Positions 30,797-42,922 are shown, numbered from the stretch's first letter. The stretch: DNA of 64,000 nucleotides from Cydia pomonella (GCF_033807575.1 NC_084710.1:21804357-21868356), one strand, 5' to 3'. The notes: generated by a model not told the origin, from the letters alone. Translations and numbers: made by a program.

Positions 30797-31670
30797 CTTG
30801 AATTATCTCATATGATTTTTTCGGGCTCGGACCTTAATATGTAAAACAAAAGTTTTTGTTTCGTTTATGCAGAGCAACTTCGGCGCATTCCAAAGCGACA
30901 ATGTCGTTTATAAAACAACTATCGTGATAGAATTAAGGTTCAAATTTATGTGACAGCTCATTCAGAGAATTAGCCACCATGCGGATAACAAAACGTATTA
31001 TCGCCGAATGGGCTGTTTCGTGAATTTGAACCTTATAACTAGGAAGGTAAATTTGCTTTTTAAATGGGTATGTTCCTGTTACTTATGACGGGGTTATTGG
31101 CAGTAGCAGTGTAACCACTGCATAAAGGATATAATACCTTTTTCATCAGACTTGCTCGAAAAAGTTCTTATTTCATGCAGGTGTACTGAAGGACAAAGGC
31201 CTATTTTGTTCCCGTGGGAGTTATGGATTGTGAAAAAAACTAGGGAGTTACAGCTTTTTTTTAATTATGTCACTTTTTCATATAAACCAAGTAGCATAAA
31301 TGAGTATTACTTTTAAAATACTGACGTTTATAATTTAATATTTTTGTTTATGTTTAAAATTAAATAATTCGATTAATTTAACAGCCGTTTAAAATATTTT
31401 TACATCGATGGCGGACGAATGTTTGATATGTCACCGTATTTAAGACTTATTTCGTTTAAAATTTAGTTTATTCTTCGTAAGTGTGATGAAAAACATTGTG
31501 TGTAACTCCGGGGGTAAGAATATTGTAAACTCGGGTCTTTAATTCCCTCCAGCCTGCGGCTGTCGGGAATAATCACCCTCGTATCCGAAGTTTCACTTAC
31601 CCCCCTCGTTGCACAATGTACTATTGTTTAACAGATTAGGGTCTGAGCCCGAAAAAGTAATTTCACATAA
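30797..31670. mobile_element. Non-autonomous element with ~40-bp TIRs
   Basis: The left GAATTATCTCATATGATTTTTT..CGGGCTCGGACCTTAATATG and the complement of the right end ..TTTTTCGGGCTCAGACCCTAATCTG are imperfect inverted repeats. The right half (about 31250-31670) has a relative inside the tandem duplication (39450-39880), for example GGCGG(A)(C/T)GAATGTTTGA(T/A)ATGTCACCGTA. No transposase frame was found. Confidence 0.6.
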
Positions 31671-32409
31671 TTCATACTATACCTCGCACCCTATTGGCTA
31701 CCACACCACAGTCGACGTCGATCGATAGGTTCTATCTAGATCTTCAACTTCAAATAGGCCACAAGGCCACTTTACCCGACAACATGGAATTTACATACAA
31801 GCAAAAAAAACACATCAACAAAAAAAAATACAATTAACTGAAAATATTAATGCAAAATAAATTATTATTATTACTTAGAGATGTATAAAGTATCTAAATG
31901 TCGAATTCGAAAAAAACTAAAATATTAATTATAAAAAACAAACAGATACAAAAAAACAAACTAGAATTATTTCTACATGATTTTAGATTGGTGTAGATAC
32001 CTCTAAATGTCAGAACTTATAAATAAAAAAAAAGAACTAATTGTTTATTTAGCTTATCAAATTATCCTTAGACCTGTATAGGGTCTCCAAGAGTGAAAAT
32101 TGTGTGTAAATTAAAACATTCATTAAGATAAAATAAACATACGAGAACCAAATGAGGTGTCTCACTGTAATTATACTCAAAAATAGTTAGCTTAAACAGA
32201 CCAGTCGATCGATCAACCTCAACTGTTCCATTCTGATCGATGCTGTTCGGTATTAAAACCTTCAGGCTACTAGTTTATTCGTTTTCTAGTTTTAAAACAA
32301 TGACATGAAACAATAGTGTCACATTTTGATTTAGATTTGTACTAAAAGCACGTATTTTATATAATTAAAAAAACAGTGAGAGATATGTGTTTGATTAAAT
32401 AGAATTACA
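31671..32409. other. Intergenic stretch, nothing recognised
   Basis: Very AT-rich with several A runs. No gene or recognised repeat. Confidence 0.45.
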
Positions 32410-32883
32410 TACACCGTGGGCTGGTAAGACCCGACAGATTTTAACCACACATTCCTGAGGTCGTAAGGAGCAAAAATTGTATATATGTTATGGTTAAATT
32501 AGCAAAAATAAAAAAATTATGATGATTTTTTTTATTATATTGTTTTGCATTTTCTGCACACGACACTTTACTTTTTTACATCTTGGCAAAAAAAAACATT
32601 ACAACAAATAAGTAGTTTTTTTATTAACAAATAAATTGCGAGTTTTTTAATTGTAAGACTTTAATGTCTGACAGTAGGTAAATCTTAACCAAATCAGATA
32701 GTGGCAGCGTCGCAGGCAAAAAGGCGTTTTTCACTAAATTATTACTGAAACAAATTTTTAAAAGAATTGTCATTATCTCTAAAACAATACCGATTACAGA
32801 AAACTTTGTACGACGTTTTAGTCTCTAAATGCGGGCAAGAATACACCTTTAAAATCTGTCGGGATTTATCAGCCCACGGTGTA
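32410..32883. mobile_element. Non-autonomous TIR element (474 bp)
   Basis: TACACCGTGGGCTGGTAAGA at the left and, on the complement, TACACCGTGGGCTGATAAAT at the right, both running on to CCGACAGATTTTA (about 33-bp TIR). TACA precedes the left end and follows the right end, a possible 4-bp duplication. No transposase frame. Confidence 0.7.
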
Positions 32884-33220
32884 TACATATAGATAATCCA
32901 CTTCATTTTGTGGTCCTTTGAGCCGGATGAATTCAATCCAGATTAATTTTACCATCCTTAAATTTACCACACGACTGCGAACTTATTTCTCAAGATAGGT
33001 ATTTTTCACATTTATTTTTTTCACGATAGCGAGCCAGTCATCCAAACGTTATGTATGACATATTCTGTATTTTTACTGGGTGGCACAATACGTTCACATT
33101 TGCTTTGACTGCGGCATATTGTTGATAATTTTAACAAACGGTTCAGTTAGTGTATCAAACAAGAAAAATATTTTGTAAATACAGTAAGTATATTAACTAA
33201 AATCATTTACTTAAATCTTT
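32884..33220. other. Intergenic stretch, nothing recognised
   Basis: AT-rich, no supported feature. Confidence 0.4.
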
Positions 33221-33369
33221 TACCCCCTTATTCATAAACGTCTACTACTCGTAAAGTTGACAAGCCGCTAATAATCGTTTGCCCCTTTCCATCATACCAA
33301 TATGTCGGAAAGGGACAAACGATTACTAGCGGCTTGTCAACTTTAGTAGATGTTTATGAATAAGGGGGT
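33221..33369. mobile_element. Foldback MITE (CCCCCTTATTCATAAAC ends)
   Basis: Arms of ~58 bp pair imperfectly: CCCCCTTATTCATAAACGTC on the left, CCCCCTTATTCATAAACATC on the complement of the right, continuing through GACAAGCCGCTA. The short centre contains ATACCAATATGTCGG. It lies just outside the tandem duplication. Confidence 0.75.
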
Positions 33370-33431
33370 TAATGTTTAAGTTATACTGAGCAAATTTTAC
33401 TATGGACCCTACCCCGAAATCACGAAATAAA

Positions 33432-33622
33432 AAACCGGACAAGTGCGAGTCGGACTCGCCCACTGAGGGTTCCGTACTTTTTAGTATTTGTTGTTATAGC
33501 GGCAACAGAAATACATCATCTGTGAAAATTTCAACTGTCTAGCTATCACGGTTTATGAGATACAGCCTGGTGACAGACGGACGGACGGACAGCGGAGTGT
33601 TATTAATAGGGTCCCGTTTTAC
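33432..33622 (+). repeat. Repeat C, interrupted copy
   Basis: Starts ACCGGACAAGTGCGAGTCGG and ends at CCCGTTTTACC. The missing end (CCCGTTTTACCCTTTGGGTACGGAACCC) reappears at 34861-34890 after a 1.2-kb insertion. The left breakpoint of the 7.1-kb duplication (33539) falls inside this repeat. Confidence 0.75.
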
Positions 33623-34860
33623 CGGGTGTGTAATGTTTTTAATAATAACAATTTGCGAAATTTCATTTTTCATAATTTGAATTGCATAATTTTGATATGC
33701 AGAAATTATGATTTGGTATAAAAACAAATACAATAAAAACGAATTGCATAATTTCGAAAGTAATTATAGTTTAGTAGCATAGTAATGTATTTGCATAACA
33801 GGCAACCAGTATAATGTTCACTCTGTATACTATTTTATACTCAGAACGTTTTTTATTCATGAAAACCAACAGCATAATATTGAAGGTGTGGTTTCACAAT
33901 CAAACCACGGCAAATCGTTCATAAACTTTATTTATTTGATTGAGTTTGCTGAAAGTTTAACCACACTGAATTACTAATTAATAAAAAAAAACTTAAACAT
34001 TATATTTGCATGGAACATAATCGATTTTTCTAAGCGTCAAACTGACCTACATCCGTACTTTACGTCTGTCGACATATATCATTTTACCGCAAAGCAGCGG
34101 CCAGTGTGAGTTGGAACCTCTGTGGTTCCTAAGGGATTCAGATAAACTTCATATAAACGCCTAGTGAAAATGAACAAGCAAAAATACATTTTCCGAGACA
34201 TATGGTTCTGCCCATATGGTCGCAGTTCTACCTAACACTCCTCCTCGCTTCGCTCGTCGTCGTACCTAACGGCGACCAGCTTTGAAGTTGAAAAGGTAGA
34301 TTGTTGTATAATTTTATAGTTTGATTGACACCAAGTATAGTTTGACGACCGGTTTGGCCTAGTGGGTAGTGACCCTGCCTACGAAGCTGATGGTCCCGGG
34401 TTCAAATCCTGGTAAGGGCATGTATTCGTGTGATGAGCATGGATATTTGTTCCTGAGTCATGGGTGTTTTCTATGTATTTATGTATTTATAAATATTTAT
34501 ATATTATATATATCGTTGTCTAAGTACCCTCAACACAAGCCTTATTGAGCTTACTGTGGGACTTAGTCAATTTGTGTAATAATGTCTTATAATATTTATT
34601 TATATCATAGAACACTATGTCACCATTCGTCAAAATTTAGTACTATATTTTAATTATTATACGAAATGTATGTTATAACAAGTAAAATTATTCCTAAGGA
34701 TTGTTATGAAGAATGTTTTTATGATTATAGAGCATTCTGTCATTAAATTAGTATGACTAACAACTTTATATGTTTTGTTTTTATACATAATTTTTATTAT
34801 GAGTTTCAATAGTAGTTAAATGAAATTATGCTAAAAGTTTGTATTAAAATTGAACGGCAC
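33623..34860. mobile_element. 1.24-kb insertion into repeat C with 11-bp duplication
   Basis: CCCGTTTTACC stands on both sides (33612-33622 and 34861-34871) while intact repeat C has it once, so the DNA between was inserted. It is very AT-rich, rich in GCATAATT/AATTATG words, contains the SINE B copy at 34343 and has no recognisable ends or coding frame. The class is unknown. Confidence 0.6.
34343..34610 (+). mobile_element. tRNA-derived SINE B
   Basis: The head TTGACGACCGG is followed by an RNA polymerase III A box (TGGCCTAGTGGGT) and B box (GGTTCAAATCC), as in a tRNA. The body runs through GTGATGAGCATGGATATTTG and ACTGTGGGACTTAGTCAATT to a tail ending AATATTTATT. The tRNA-like region is too degenerate to be a tRNA gene. 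Confidence 0.85.
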
Positions 34861-35542
34861 CCCGTTTTACCCTTTGGGTACGGAACCCTAAAAATTTGGT
34901 TGTTTAATTTTTGGCTGGTCTCACGTTGACATTTTCTATGGGAGTCAATTTTTATTTCGGGATTTCGTGGTTGGCCCCATAACTAATAAAAGTTGCTCAG
35001 AATGACCTAAATATTAACGAGTTTAATTAAATGGTTTTGGTTAATACCTTTCATGTTGTAAAAAGACGTGTAAGGAAGAAAAATATTCCGAAGAATTCTT
35101 TGTCAACGTATTTTACAAGAAGGTTTACGTTGTTAGAGAAACCTGCGATAAATCTATAAGTCTTCAACATTTCTACTTGCTACGCGTTTTCTTGCACTGT
35201 CCTAAATATTTCTAAGGCAGGATGTGACACAACGGCGACACAGCCCTGACCGGCACGCAGAATGGCCAGACAAATCATTGTTCCATGTGGAAACTCATTG
35301 AACAACAATCTAGAAAATCAGGGTGTTAGTAATAGCCTATTACTATATGATTTCCGCACCTAGGTGATTACGTATTTAGGTTCAAATTATTCAAATACCT
35401 ACTACTTATTATTAGGGGGCGTTACTGCAATGTTCTGTCACCAAAGAGCTGGACTAACACATATTGTAAACGATAGAGTAACTTTTACATACTATGACAT
35501 TGCATTATGTGCCTCTTTATCGCTCGAATATGTAAGACATCT

Positions 35543-35800
35543 TGACGACCGGTTTGGCCTAGTGGGTAGTGACCCTGCCTACGAAGCTGATTGTCCCGGG
35601 TTCAAATCCTGGTAAGGGCATTTATTCGTGTGATGAGCATGGATATTTGTTCCTGAGTCATGGGTGTTTTCTATGTATTTAAGTATTTATATATTATTAT
35701 TTATCGTTGTCTAAGTACCCTCAACACAAGCCTTATTGAGCTTACTGTGGGACTTAGTCAATTTGTGTAATAATGTCCTATAATATTTATTTATTATTAT
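35543..35800 (+). mobile_element. tRNA-derived SINE B, second copy in the unit
   Basis: Same head, A/B boxes and tail as 34343-34610, with a TTATTATT tail expansion. The 83-codon frame over 35364-35615 runs into it and is not a gene. Confidence 0.85.
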
Positions 35801-35821
35801 TATTTATTATTTATCTAAGGA

Positions 35822-35947
35822 CGAGCCACACGAATTCGATCCAATCGTGCAGTCTAACGCCACAACGCGATTGGTTGATGAGTTCGCATCACGAGCGCGA
35901 GTGGCCGCAACTAGTTGCGTTAGACTGCACGATTGGCTCGAAGTCGT
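35822..35947. mobile_element. Foldback MITE
   Basis: CGATCCAATCGTGCAGTCTA pairs with TAGACTGCACGATTGGCTCG around a GC-richer centre. Weaker pairing extends outward to CGAGCCACACGA / AAGTCGTGAGTG. Confidence 0.7.
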
Positions 35948-35989
35948 GAGTGACACCACTGAACTAGCACCATTCTTAGTGCCTATGCA

Positions 35990-36475
35990 GATATCAATGA
36001 TGCAAGAGTGCTAGGTGGCGCCCCCTACGCAGTTTTGCGTAATATCCCCTATTAACGGAAATTAAATGGGCGCACTGGGAAATGACGCCATACTTGTAGT
36101 TGGACTTGAGAATTTTCTTTTTATCGATGATAACGTTTTTGGGGTTGACAAAGAATCGTAAAATTTGGAAGGTATAAGACAAAAAATTGTCATGTCCAAG
36201 TACTTATAAGTTTTGATTCCCTTGAGAGTGTCGAAATATAAGTTTTTTTGCGGCATAAACGGCCGTACTTTTAAATATTTACGTTAACTTTAGAACTTTA
36301 GAAATTTTTTCATAGCTTCAAAAAACTGAGCAGGGGCCAGAGTATATGGTTTTAATTTCAAATCTATACGTTCCTGAGATAAAGGGTCTTGACAGACAGA
36401 CAGACGGACGGACGTAGGGAAAACGAAGTGATCCTATAAGGGTTCCGTTTTTTTTCCTTTTGAGACACGGAACCC
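35990..36475 (-). repeat. Dispersed repeat D (GGTTCCGT..AAGACCC type)
   Basis: On the minus strand it reads GGTTCCGTGTCTCAAAAGG, ACGTCCGTCCGTCTGTCTGT, CTTTATCTCAGGAACG and onward to GCGCCACCTAGCACTC. This layout is familiar from many lepidopteran loci. The short minus-strand frames here are incidental. Confidence 0.55.
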
Positions 36476-36599
36476 TAAAAAAACATGCCTACGTTAATTT
36501 AATTATTCCTTACGTCATCAATTGAAATTAAATATGCACGTGTTAACTGAAAGTAATTTGTTTACAGCAGACGGTTAACCGCAAATCGTTATTTTTAGG

Positions 36600-36840
36600 G
36601 TTCCGTGAGAAAAAATTGGTTGTTTGTTGTTGTTGTGTTTGTTGTAATTTTAAGATTATTATAATGTAATGTTTACCCAGGTATTGGCTGTTGTATTTAT
36701 AAATGTTGTTATGTATTTTTCATGTCACTATATGCTGTTACTATAAATGTTGTATTGACTTGTAAAAGAGCTCTTGAGGCCTACTTGCAGAATAAATTTT
36801 TGAATTTTGAATTTTGAAAACTCAAAACGTAAACGGAACC
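36600..36840 (+). repeat. LINE/SINE-like 3' end with TTTTGAA tail
   Basis: Ends GAGGCCTACTTGCAGAATAA then TTTTTGAATTTTGAATTTTG, a polyadenylation signal followed by a simple tail. It is embedded in a GGGTTCCGT...ACGGAACCC repeat that it appears to have interrupted. Confidence 0.5.
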
Positions 36841-37072
36841 CTTATAGGATCACTCGTGTGTTACGTCCATCTTTTACAGCTAATTTGCTCCGAAAGTACT
36901 GAACCGATTGAGGTGAAATTTGGTACACATAATATGTACCGTTAAGGAATTTTATTTCAGTACAATGTCGTCGACAATAGATAGGGTCCCCAGCTACTTT
37001 CATATTGATTAGTCACTGTGACAAAGTGCGAAATATTATTATAGGTACTATTATTGTTTGTCCTTGTCATAC

Positions 37073-37226
37073 GGCCCGATTCGAACTATAAGAGACATCA
37101 AATATTAGGTCTAGATGCGATATGGATCGGATATGTCAGTGTCAAAAGTGACGTTTCTTCAAGCAAAAACAAAAACGTTTCTTCAATGAAACGTCACTTT
37201 GGATCCGATCCGATCCGATCCGGGCC
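37073..37226. mobile_element. MITE (GGCCCGATTCGAA family), copy 1
   Basis: Starts GGCCCGATTCGAAC and ends GATCCGGGCC, with an inner inverted AAACGTTTCTTC / GACGTTTC pair and a GATCC tandem array (37201-37222). The same terminal word occurs at 54558-54800. Confidence 0.55.
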
Positions 37227-37907
37227 GATAGTCTCACTTTTCATTTCTGCCTACTTCTAAAAAGGCCTATGTGCCACGTCAAATGTTCGGTGTTCCTGGT
37301 TCCTGTCACCTGGTCTCCAGGTCCTGGTGAGTAAAAATGAATCTGACCTAATTACGTACCTAGGCTGTTTTTGACATTACATGACAACATAATGTCAGGA
37401 ATGTTAAAACGTGTCTTTAATTTCGTCGCATTACGTATGTTCTGTCCCTCATAAGGGTAGTACTTCTACAGAAAATTCTATATCTATGGAAATCATAGAT
37501 TGAAGTCGGTGACAAAACCTAAGTCAAAAAAGTAGTTGATAAATTAGCGTCAACTTCGATTTTAACAAAAAAAAAAAAACAAAAAAATAAGTGATGTACG
37601 GTACGGAACCCTTGGAGCGTGAGTCCGACTCACACTTAAACCGTTTATTAATCTAGCCTTAAAAAAGGCGAAATGAAGAACACCCAATTAATAACCATGG
37701 GTGCTACAAGTGAGTGACCTAACAAAGAGAATTCCATATTACGTACAAAAACTGTATCAAATGCTTTGTCCTTTTTTACGAACGAAATTCTAATCTAAAT
37801 ACATAAACAATGACATCACGTTTTTTTTGTATACATCCAAATTGTATTTTTTGCACGTCCTATATTTTCCGCTCTATTTATTTTACTTGTAACAGAAACA
37901 CTTAACT

Positions 37908-38040
37908 AAGGTCCTACCGCGAACATCGAAGTTCGTAAATTGCGGGCATTTTTCTCTTTTACCCCAATTAAGGCGTAATTAGAGTGACGGAGATAGGTGC
38001 CCTTAATTTACAAACTTCGGTGTTCGCGGTAGGCCCTCTG
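37908..38040. mobile_element. MITE (AGGGCCTACCGCGAAC family), copy 1
   Basis: GGTCCTACCGCGAACATCGA at the left pairs with TCGGTGTTCGCGGTAGGCCC at the right over ~40 bp. It is related to 56741-56854 by its terminal word. Confidence 0.75.
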
Positions 38041-38087
38041 ACCATAAATGAACCTTATAACATTGCTATAAGGGTTATGAATAGACG

Positions 38088-38174
38088 CTGCATGCGAATA
38101 CGTAGTGTTCTCTCTGTCGCACTTACCTACGGTGTGTAGGTGTGACAGAGAGTACACTACGTATTCGCGTGCAG
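38088..38174. mobile_element. Short hairpin MITE
   Basis: GCATGCGAATACGTAGTGT and ACACTACGTATTCGCGTGC form the ends. The inner TCTCTGTCGCACTTACCTAC pairs with GTAGGTGTGACAGAGA. It shares the CTCTCTGTCGCACT word with the MITE at 56741. Confidence 0.75.
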
Positions 38175-38754
38175 TGACTGTTTAATTTTACTATAATAAT
38201 TTGGACGACGATACAAACTTAACTTGCCTTTAAATGCAGTTTTATAGTTCTTACTCATATCATCTTAAGGTTTAAAATATAAATTATCGCCAGTAAAAGG
38301 TTATCAGTAGTCATTACAACTCATACCTACAACAACGATGGTCATTTTTGACTATGTGGGCGTGGTGGTAATGTGACAAATTGTGTCTTTCAAGTACAAA
38401 AACCCTAATTGTAGTAGCATTTTGTAACAAAAGAGTAGGAAGCGTGTGTGGATTTGACATTAGAATTAATAACTAGTTTTTGACGCCAAAGTCAAAGTCA
38501 TATTACGTCATATCTGTGTCACAGTATAGGGACCGTGCGCGTTGGAGGGTCTGCCATCTTGTGGTCTGAATCGGAACCATAAACATGCACATTTACACGT
38601 CAAGTGTTTTCTTGTGCATAGTAGGTTCTGCCATCTTGTGGGCTACATCGGAACAATAAACATCACATTTACGCTTCGCGCCAAAAATCTGACAGCTCCT
38701 GTGCTGCCTCCTACAGTTCATGCACGCTCCCTATAAAAAGTAACAGTGTACACC

Positions 38755-38767
38755 GTGTGTGTGTGTG

Positions 38768-38804
<37 letters not shown>
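38755..38804 (+). repeat. (GT)n microsatellite
   Basis: About 25 GT units with one GC interruption, bounded by CAGTGTACAC and GTACAGTG. It gives rise to a spurious VCVCVC frame. Confidence 0.9.
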
Positions 38805-38806
<2 letters not shown>

Positions 38807-39162
38807 AGTGGGCTTTTGATGTTTGCGTAAATGCCAACACTGCACAAGAACACAGTAGGGTTGTCTCAGACTTTTACTCAACTGCCCAAAAGGACAGCTG
38901 GGTGAATCAATATAGGCAGCCCTGTTAGTGCTAGTAGTACCGAGCTACTAACAACGGCGATGTATGCAGCTCGGGTGCGCGCAAAATCGAATGTCTGTAT
39001 TGTTTTATAGACTGTGTCTGTCTTGCATTACTAACTTTCATCACACTTGCTCGTAAACGGTGTTATTGTATGTACTCGTATATTCACGGGCGTAAAAAAA
39101 TTATTACAAGCTTTTATTTACTTTCACCTGACCGTTGTCTGTTTGTAATCAAATCTTGCAAG

Positions 39163-39376
39163 CTAAATTTGACCCACTTCCCGGTTTCCGATGAAGCTGA
39201 AAATTTGCATACATATGTAAGTCGGGTGACAATGCAATATTATGGTACCATCGAGATGATCTGATGATGGAGACAGGAGGTGGCCATAGGAACTCTGTGA
39301 TAAAACAACGTAACCTAATTGTGTTTGGGGTTTTTAGAATTGTCTCGATGAGTATTAGTTACTTGTGGAAGAAAAG
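39163..39376 (+). repeat. Dispersed repeat E, copy 2
   Basis: Carries TTTGACCCACTTCCCGGTTT, GCATACATATGTAAGTCGGG and GAATTGTCTCGATGAGTATT, the reverse complement of 30239-30450. Confidence 0.65.
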
Positions 39377-39449
39377 TACAGTCAGCGATAAAAGCTTGTA
39401 CCAAAAATGAAATTTTTGCCAAAAACTTATTTTAAATTTGATTACTGCC

Positions 39450-39880
39450 ACGTGCATATTTTTAAATTATGTCACCAATTCATACGAACCAAGTAGATAT
39501 AAATGATTTTTACTTTTAAAATACTGACTAATAATTAAATATTAAAAAATATAAATAAAATAAAATATATAAATATTTATGAATAAAAAAAACCGCCGTT
39601 TGAAACATTTTTTACTCAATTTTCAATTGTGGCTGAAAAACAGAGACGCCTTCGATGCCTAACCTGTCAAAAATTACAATATGGCGGATGAATGTTTGAA
39701 ATGTCACCGTATTTAACCGGGCTTAAAATTAAATTCTTTTTTACCGCCCTTAATACACAATGTAGAGGCTGCTCGGAAATAGAAGAGTCGTGGAATGTAT
39801 GGTATAATTATTCATTCTGCGAATCGGGCCGAAAAAGTCTTCTAGTTAATTATATTATTTTATTATGTACATAACAAGCA
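39450..39880 (+). repeat. Relative of the TIR element at 30797-31670
   Basis: Shares AATTATGTCAC, AACCAAGTAG, CTTTTAAAATACTGAC, CCGCCGTTT and TGTCACCGTATTTAA in order with 31270-31450, and the end word GGGCCGAAAAAGT with its right TIR. Confidence 0.5.
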
Positions 39881-41464
39881 TATTCTTAGTACCTCGCGCG
39901 TAGATAATAATGTCAATGTTTGTATGGGGTAACTGTCAATAAAATGTTTGTTGACATATTTTAGAAGTTTAGCACATTAATTTACTTAGAAAAGTAACAT
40001 TCAAGTAATAAAAACACGGTTAAAACATATTTGTTCAATTTTTTTTAAATTAAGCTCAACCAAAAGAATCTTAAAGAAACGGTTATAGGGCCCATCGGCG
40101 CGGGAAGTATAAATGTTATATTTTCTACAGGAATCTATGCTTCGATCTTTTCTTACTCAGACGAAATAGAGGTCAAGACACCCGAGTACCTGTATTTTAA
40201 CATCTTAGTTCGGAGGTCAATACTCTTCCGACCATGCACTTTGCTAAGCATCCCAATTAGAACAGTTAGACGTGCAGGCCAAAATGTACATGTCAAGGTT
40301 CCTCAGTGATTCTGTCGAAATTTAGCACAAAACGTAGTATGCCATAAAGTGCTGGACAGTATTCTACACTAAAGTGTGCTTTTAGTGTAGGTTGCCTTGG
40401 GGTCTAGCCAAGATGTAAACCACGAAACACTTTTATTTTTCGTTATATAGTTGTGCCCACTCGGTCTTTAAAAAGAGCGCTCCGATCTAGGTCAATCGGG
40501 CAAAGGAACTAACTCGCTCTGTTAGTTTATTTAGTTTAGGAGCAAATCTCGAAATCTGAAGGAAAGGAAGGAACTAACTAAATCGATCCGGTCCGTGGCT
40601 GCCGTTATCTAGTGTGCGAGAGGGACATCGCTATAGACTATTTGTTACTAGGTACCGTTACTAGCTATCACGGTTTATGAGATACAGCCTGGTGACAGAC
40701 GGACGGACGGACAGCGGAGTGTTATTAATAGGGTCCCGTTTTACCGGGTGTGTAATGTTTTTAATAATAACAATTTGCGAAATTTCATTTTTCATAATTT
40801 GAATTGCATAATTTTGATATGCAGAAATTATGATTTGGTATAAAAACAAATACAATAAAAACGAATTGCATAATTTCGAAAGTAATTATAGTTTAGTAGC
40901 ATAGTAATGTATTTGCATAACAGGCAACCAGTATAATGTTCACTCTGTATACTATTTTATACTCAGAACGTTTTTTATTCATGAAAACCAACAGCATAAT
41001 ATTGAAGGTGTGGTTTCACAATCAAACCACGGCAAATCGTTCATAAACTTTATTTATTTGATTGAGATTGCTGAAAGTTTAACCACACTGAATTACTAAT
41101 TAATAAAAAAAAACTTAAACATTATATTTGCATGGAACATAATCGATTTTTCTAAGCGTCAAACTGACCTACATCCGTACTTTACGTCTGTCGACATATA
41201 TCATTTTACCGCAAAGCAGCGGCCAGTGTGAGTTGGAACCTCTGTGGTTCCTAAGGGATTCAGATAAACTTCATATAAACGCCTAGTGAAAATGAACAAG
41301 CAAAAATACATTTTCCGAGACATATGGTTCTGCCCATATGGTCGCAGTTCTACCTAACACTCCTCCTCGCTTCGCTCGTCGTCGTACCTAACGGCGACCA
41401 GCTTTGAAGTTGAAAAGGTAGATTGTTGTATAATTTTATAGTTTGATTGACACCAAGTATAGTT

Positions 41465-41732
41465 TGACGACCGGTTTGGCCTAGTGGGTAGTGACCCTGC
41501 CTACGAAGCTGATGGTCCCGGGTTCAAATCCTGGTAAGGGCATGTATTCGTGTGATGAGCATGGATATTTGTTCCTGAGTCATGGGTGTTTTCTATGTAT
41601 TTATGTATTTATAAATATTTATATATTATATATATCGTTGTCTAAGTACCCTCAACACAAGCCTTATTGAGCTTACTGTGGGACTTAGTCAATTTGTGTA
41701 ATAATGTCTTATAATATTTATTTATATCATAG
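41465..41732 (+). mobile_element. SINE B, duplicated copy of 34343
   Basis: Identical by eye to the SINE at 34343-34610, carried along by the tandem duplication rather than inserted independently. Confidence 0.85.
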
Positions 41733-42664
41733 AACACTATGTCACCATTCGTCAAAATTTAGTACTATATTTTAATTATTATACGAAATGTATGTTATAA
41801 CAAGTAAAATTATTCCTAAGGATTGTTATGAAGAATGTTTTTATGATTATAGAGCATTCTGTCATTAAATTAGTATGACTAACAACTTTATATGTTTTGT
41901 TTTTATACATAATTTTTATTATGAGTTTCAATAGTAGTTAAATGAAATTATGCTAAAAGTTTGTATTAAAATTGAACGGCACCCCGTTTTACCCTTTGGG
42001 TACGGAACCCTAAAAATTTGGTTGTTTAATTTTTGGCTGGTCTCACGTTGACATTTTCTATGGGAGTCAATTTTTATTTCGGGATTTCGTGGTTGGCCCC
42101 ATAACTAATAAAAGTTGCTCAGAATGACCTAAATATTAACGAGTTTAATTAAATGGTTTTGGTTAATACCTTTCATGTTGTAAAAAGACGTGTAAGGAAG
42201 AAAAATATTCCGAAGAATTCTTTGTCAACGTATTTTACAAGAAGGTTTACGTTGTTAGAGAAACCTGCGATAAATCTATAAGTCTTCAACATTTCTACTT
42301 GCTACGCGTTTTCTTGCACTGTCCTAAATATTTCTAAGGCAGGATGTGACACAACGGCGACACAGCCCTGACCGGCACGCAGAATGGCCAGACAAATCAT
42401 TGTTCCATGTGGAAACTCATTGAACAACAATCTAGAAAATCAGGGTGTTAGTAATAGCCTATTACTATATGATTTCCGCACCTAGGTGATTACGTATTTA
42501 GGTTCAAATTATTCAAATACCTACTACTTATTATTAGGGGGCGTTACTGCAATGTTCTGTCACCAAAGAGCTGGACTAACACATATTGTAAACGATAGAG
42601 TAACTTTTACATACTATGACATTGCATTATGTGCCTCTTTATCGCTCGAATATGTAAGACATCT

Positions 42665-42922
42665 TGACGACCGGTTTGGCCTAGTGGGTAGTGACCCTGC
42701 CTACGAAGCTGATTGTCCCGGGTTCAAATCCTGGTAAGGGCATTTATTCGTGTGATGAGCATGGATATTTGTTCCTGAGTCATGGGTGTTTTCTATGTAT
42801 TTAAGTATTTATATATTATTATTTATCGTTGTCTAAGTACCCTCAACACAAGCCTTATTGAGCTTACTGTGGGACTTAGTCAATTTGTGTAATAATGTCC
42901 TATAATATTTATTTATTATTAT
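42665..42922 (+). mobile_element. SINE B, duplicated copy of 35543
   Basis: Identical by eye to the SINE at 35543-35800, including the GCTGATTGTCCC variant that distinguishes it from the other copy. Confidence 0.85.

Larger units (their letters stand above)
33539..40657 (+). repeat. 7.1-kb tandem duplication, copy 1
   Basis: The unit starts CTAGCTATCACGG and ends TACTAGGTACCG. It is repeated directly at 40661-47775. The unit holds no gene: it contains two SINE B copies, an insertion in repeat C, repeats D and E, a LINE-like 3' end, five foldback elements and a GT microsatellite. I saw only two substitutions (near 33945 and 36217) and four 1-base homopolymer differences between copies. Confidence 0.97.

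Noticed and set aside
34343..34430. A tRNA-like sequence with A and B boxes
   Set aside because: It recurs with a conserved non-tRNA body and tail in several places and does not fold into a proper cloverleaf by eye, so it is a SINE head and not a tRNA gene.
36062..36256. Minus-strand frames of 62-64 codons conserved between the two 7.1-kb copies
   Set aside because: Conservation is explained by the tandem duplication itself. The frames lie in dispersed repeat D and one copy carries a random replacement.
38746..38928. An open frame encoding alternating Val-Cys
   Set aside because: It is a translation of the (GT)n microsatellite, duplicated again near 45865.
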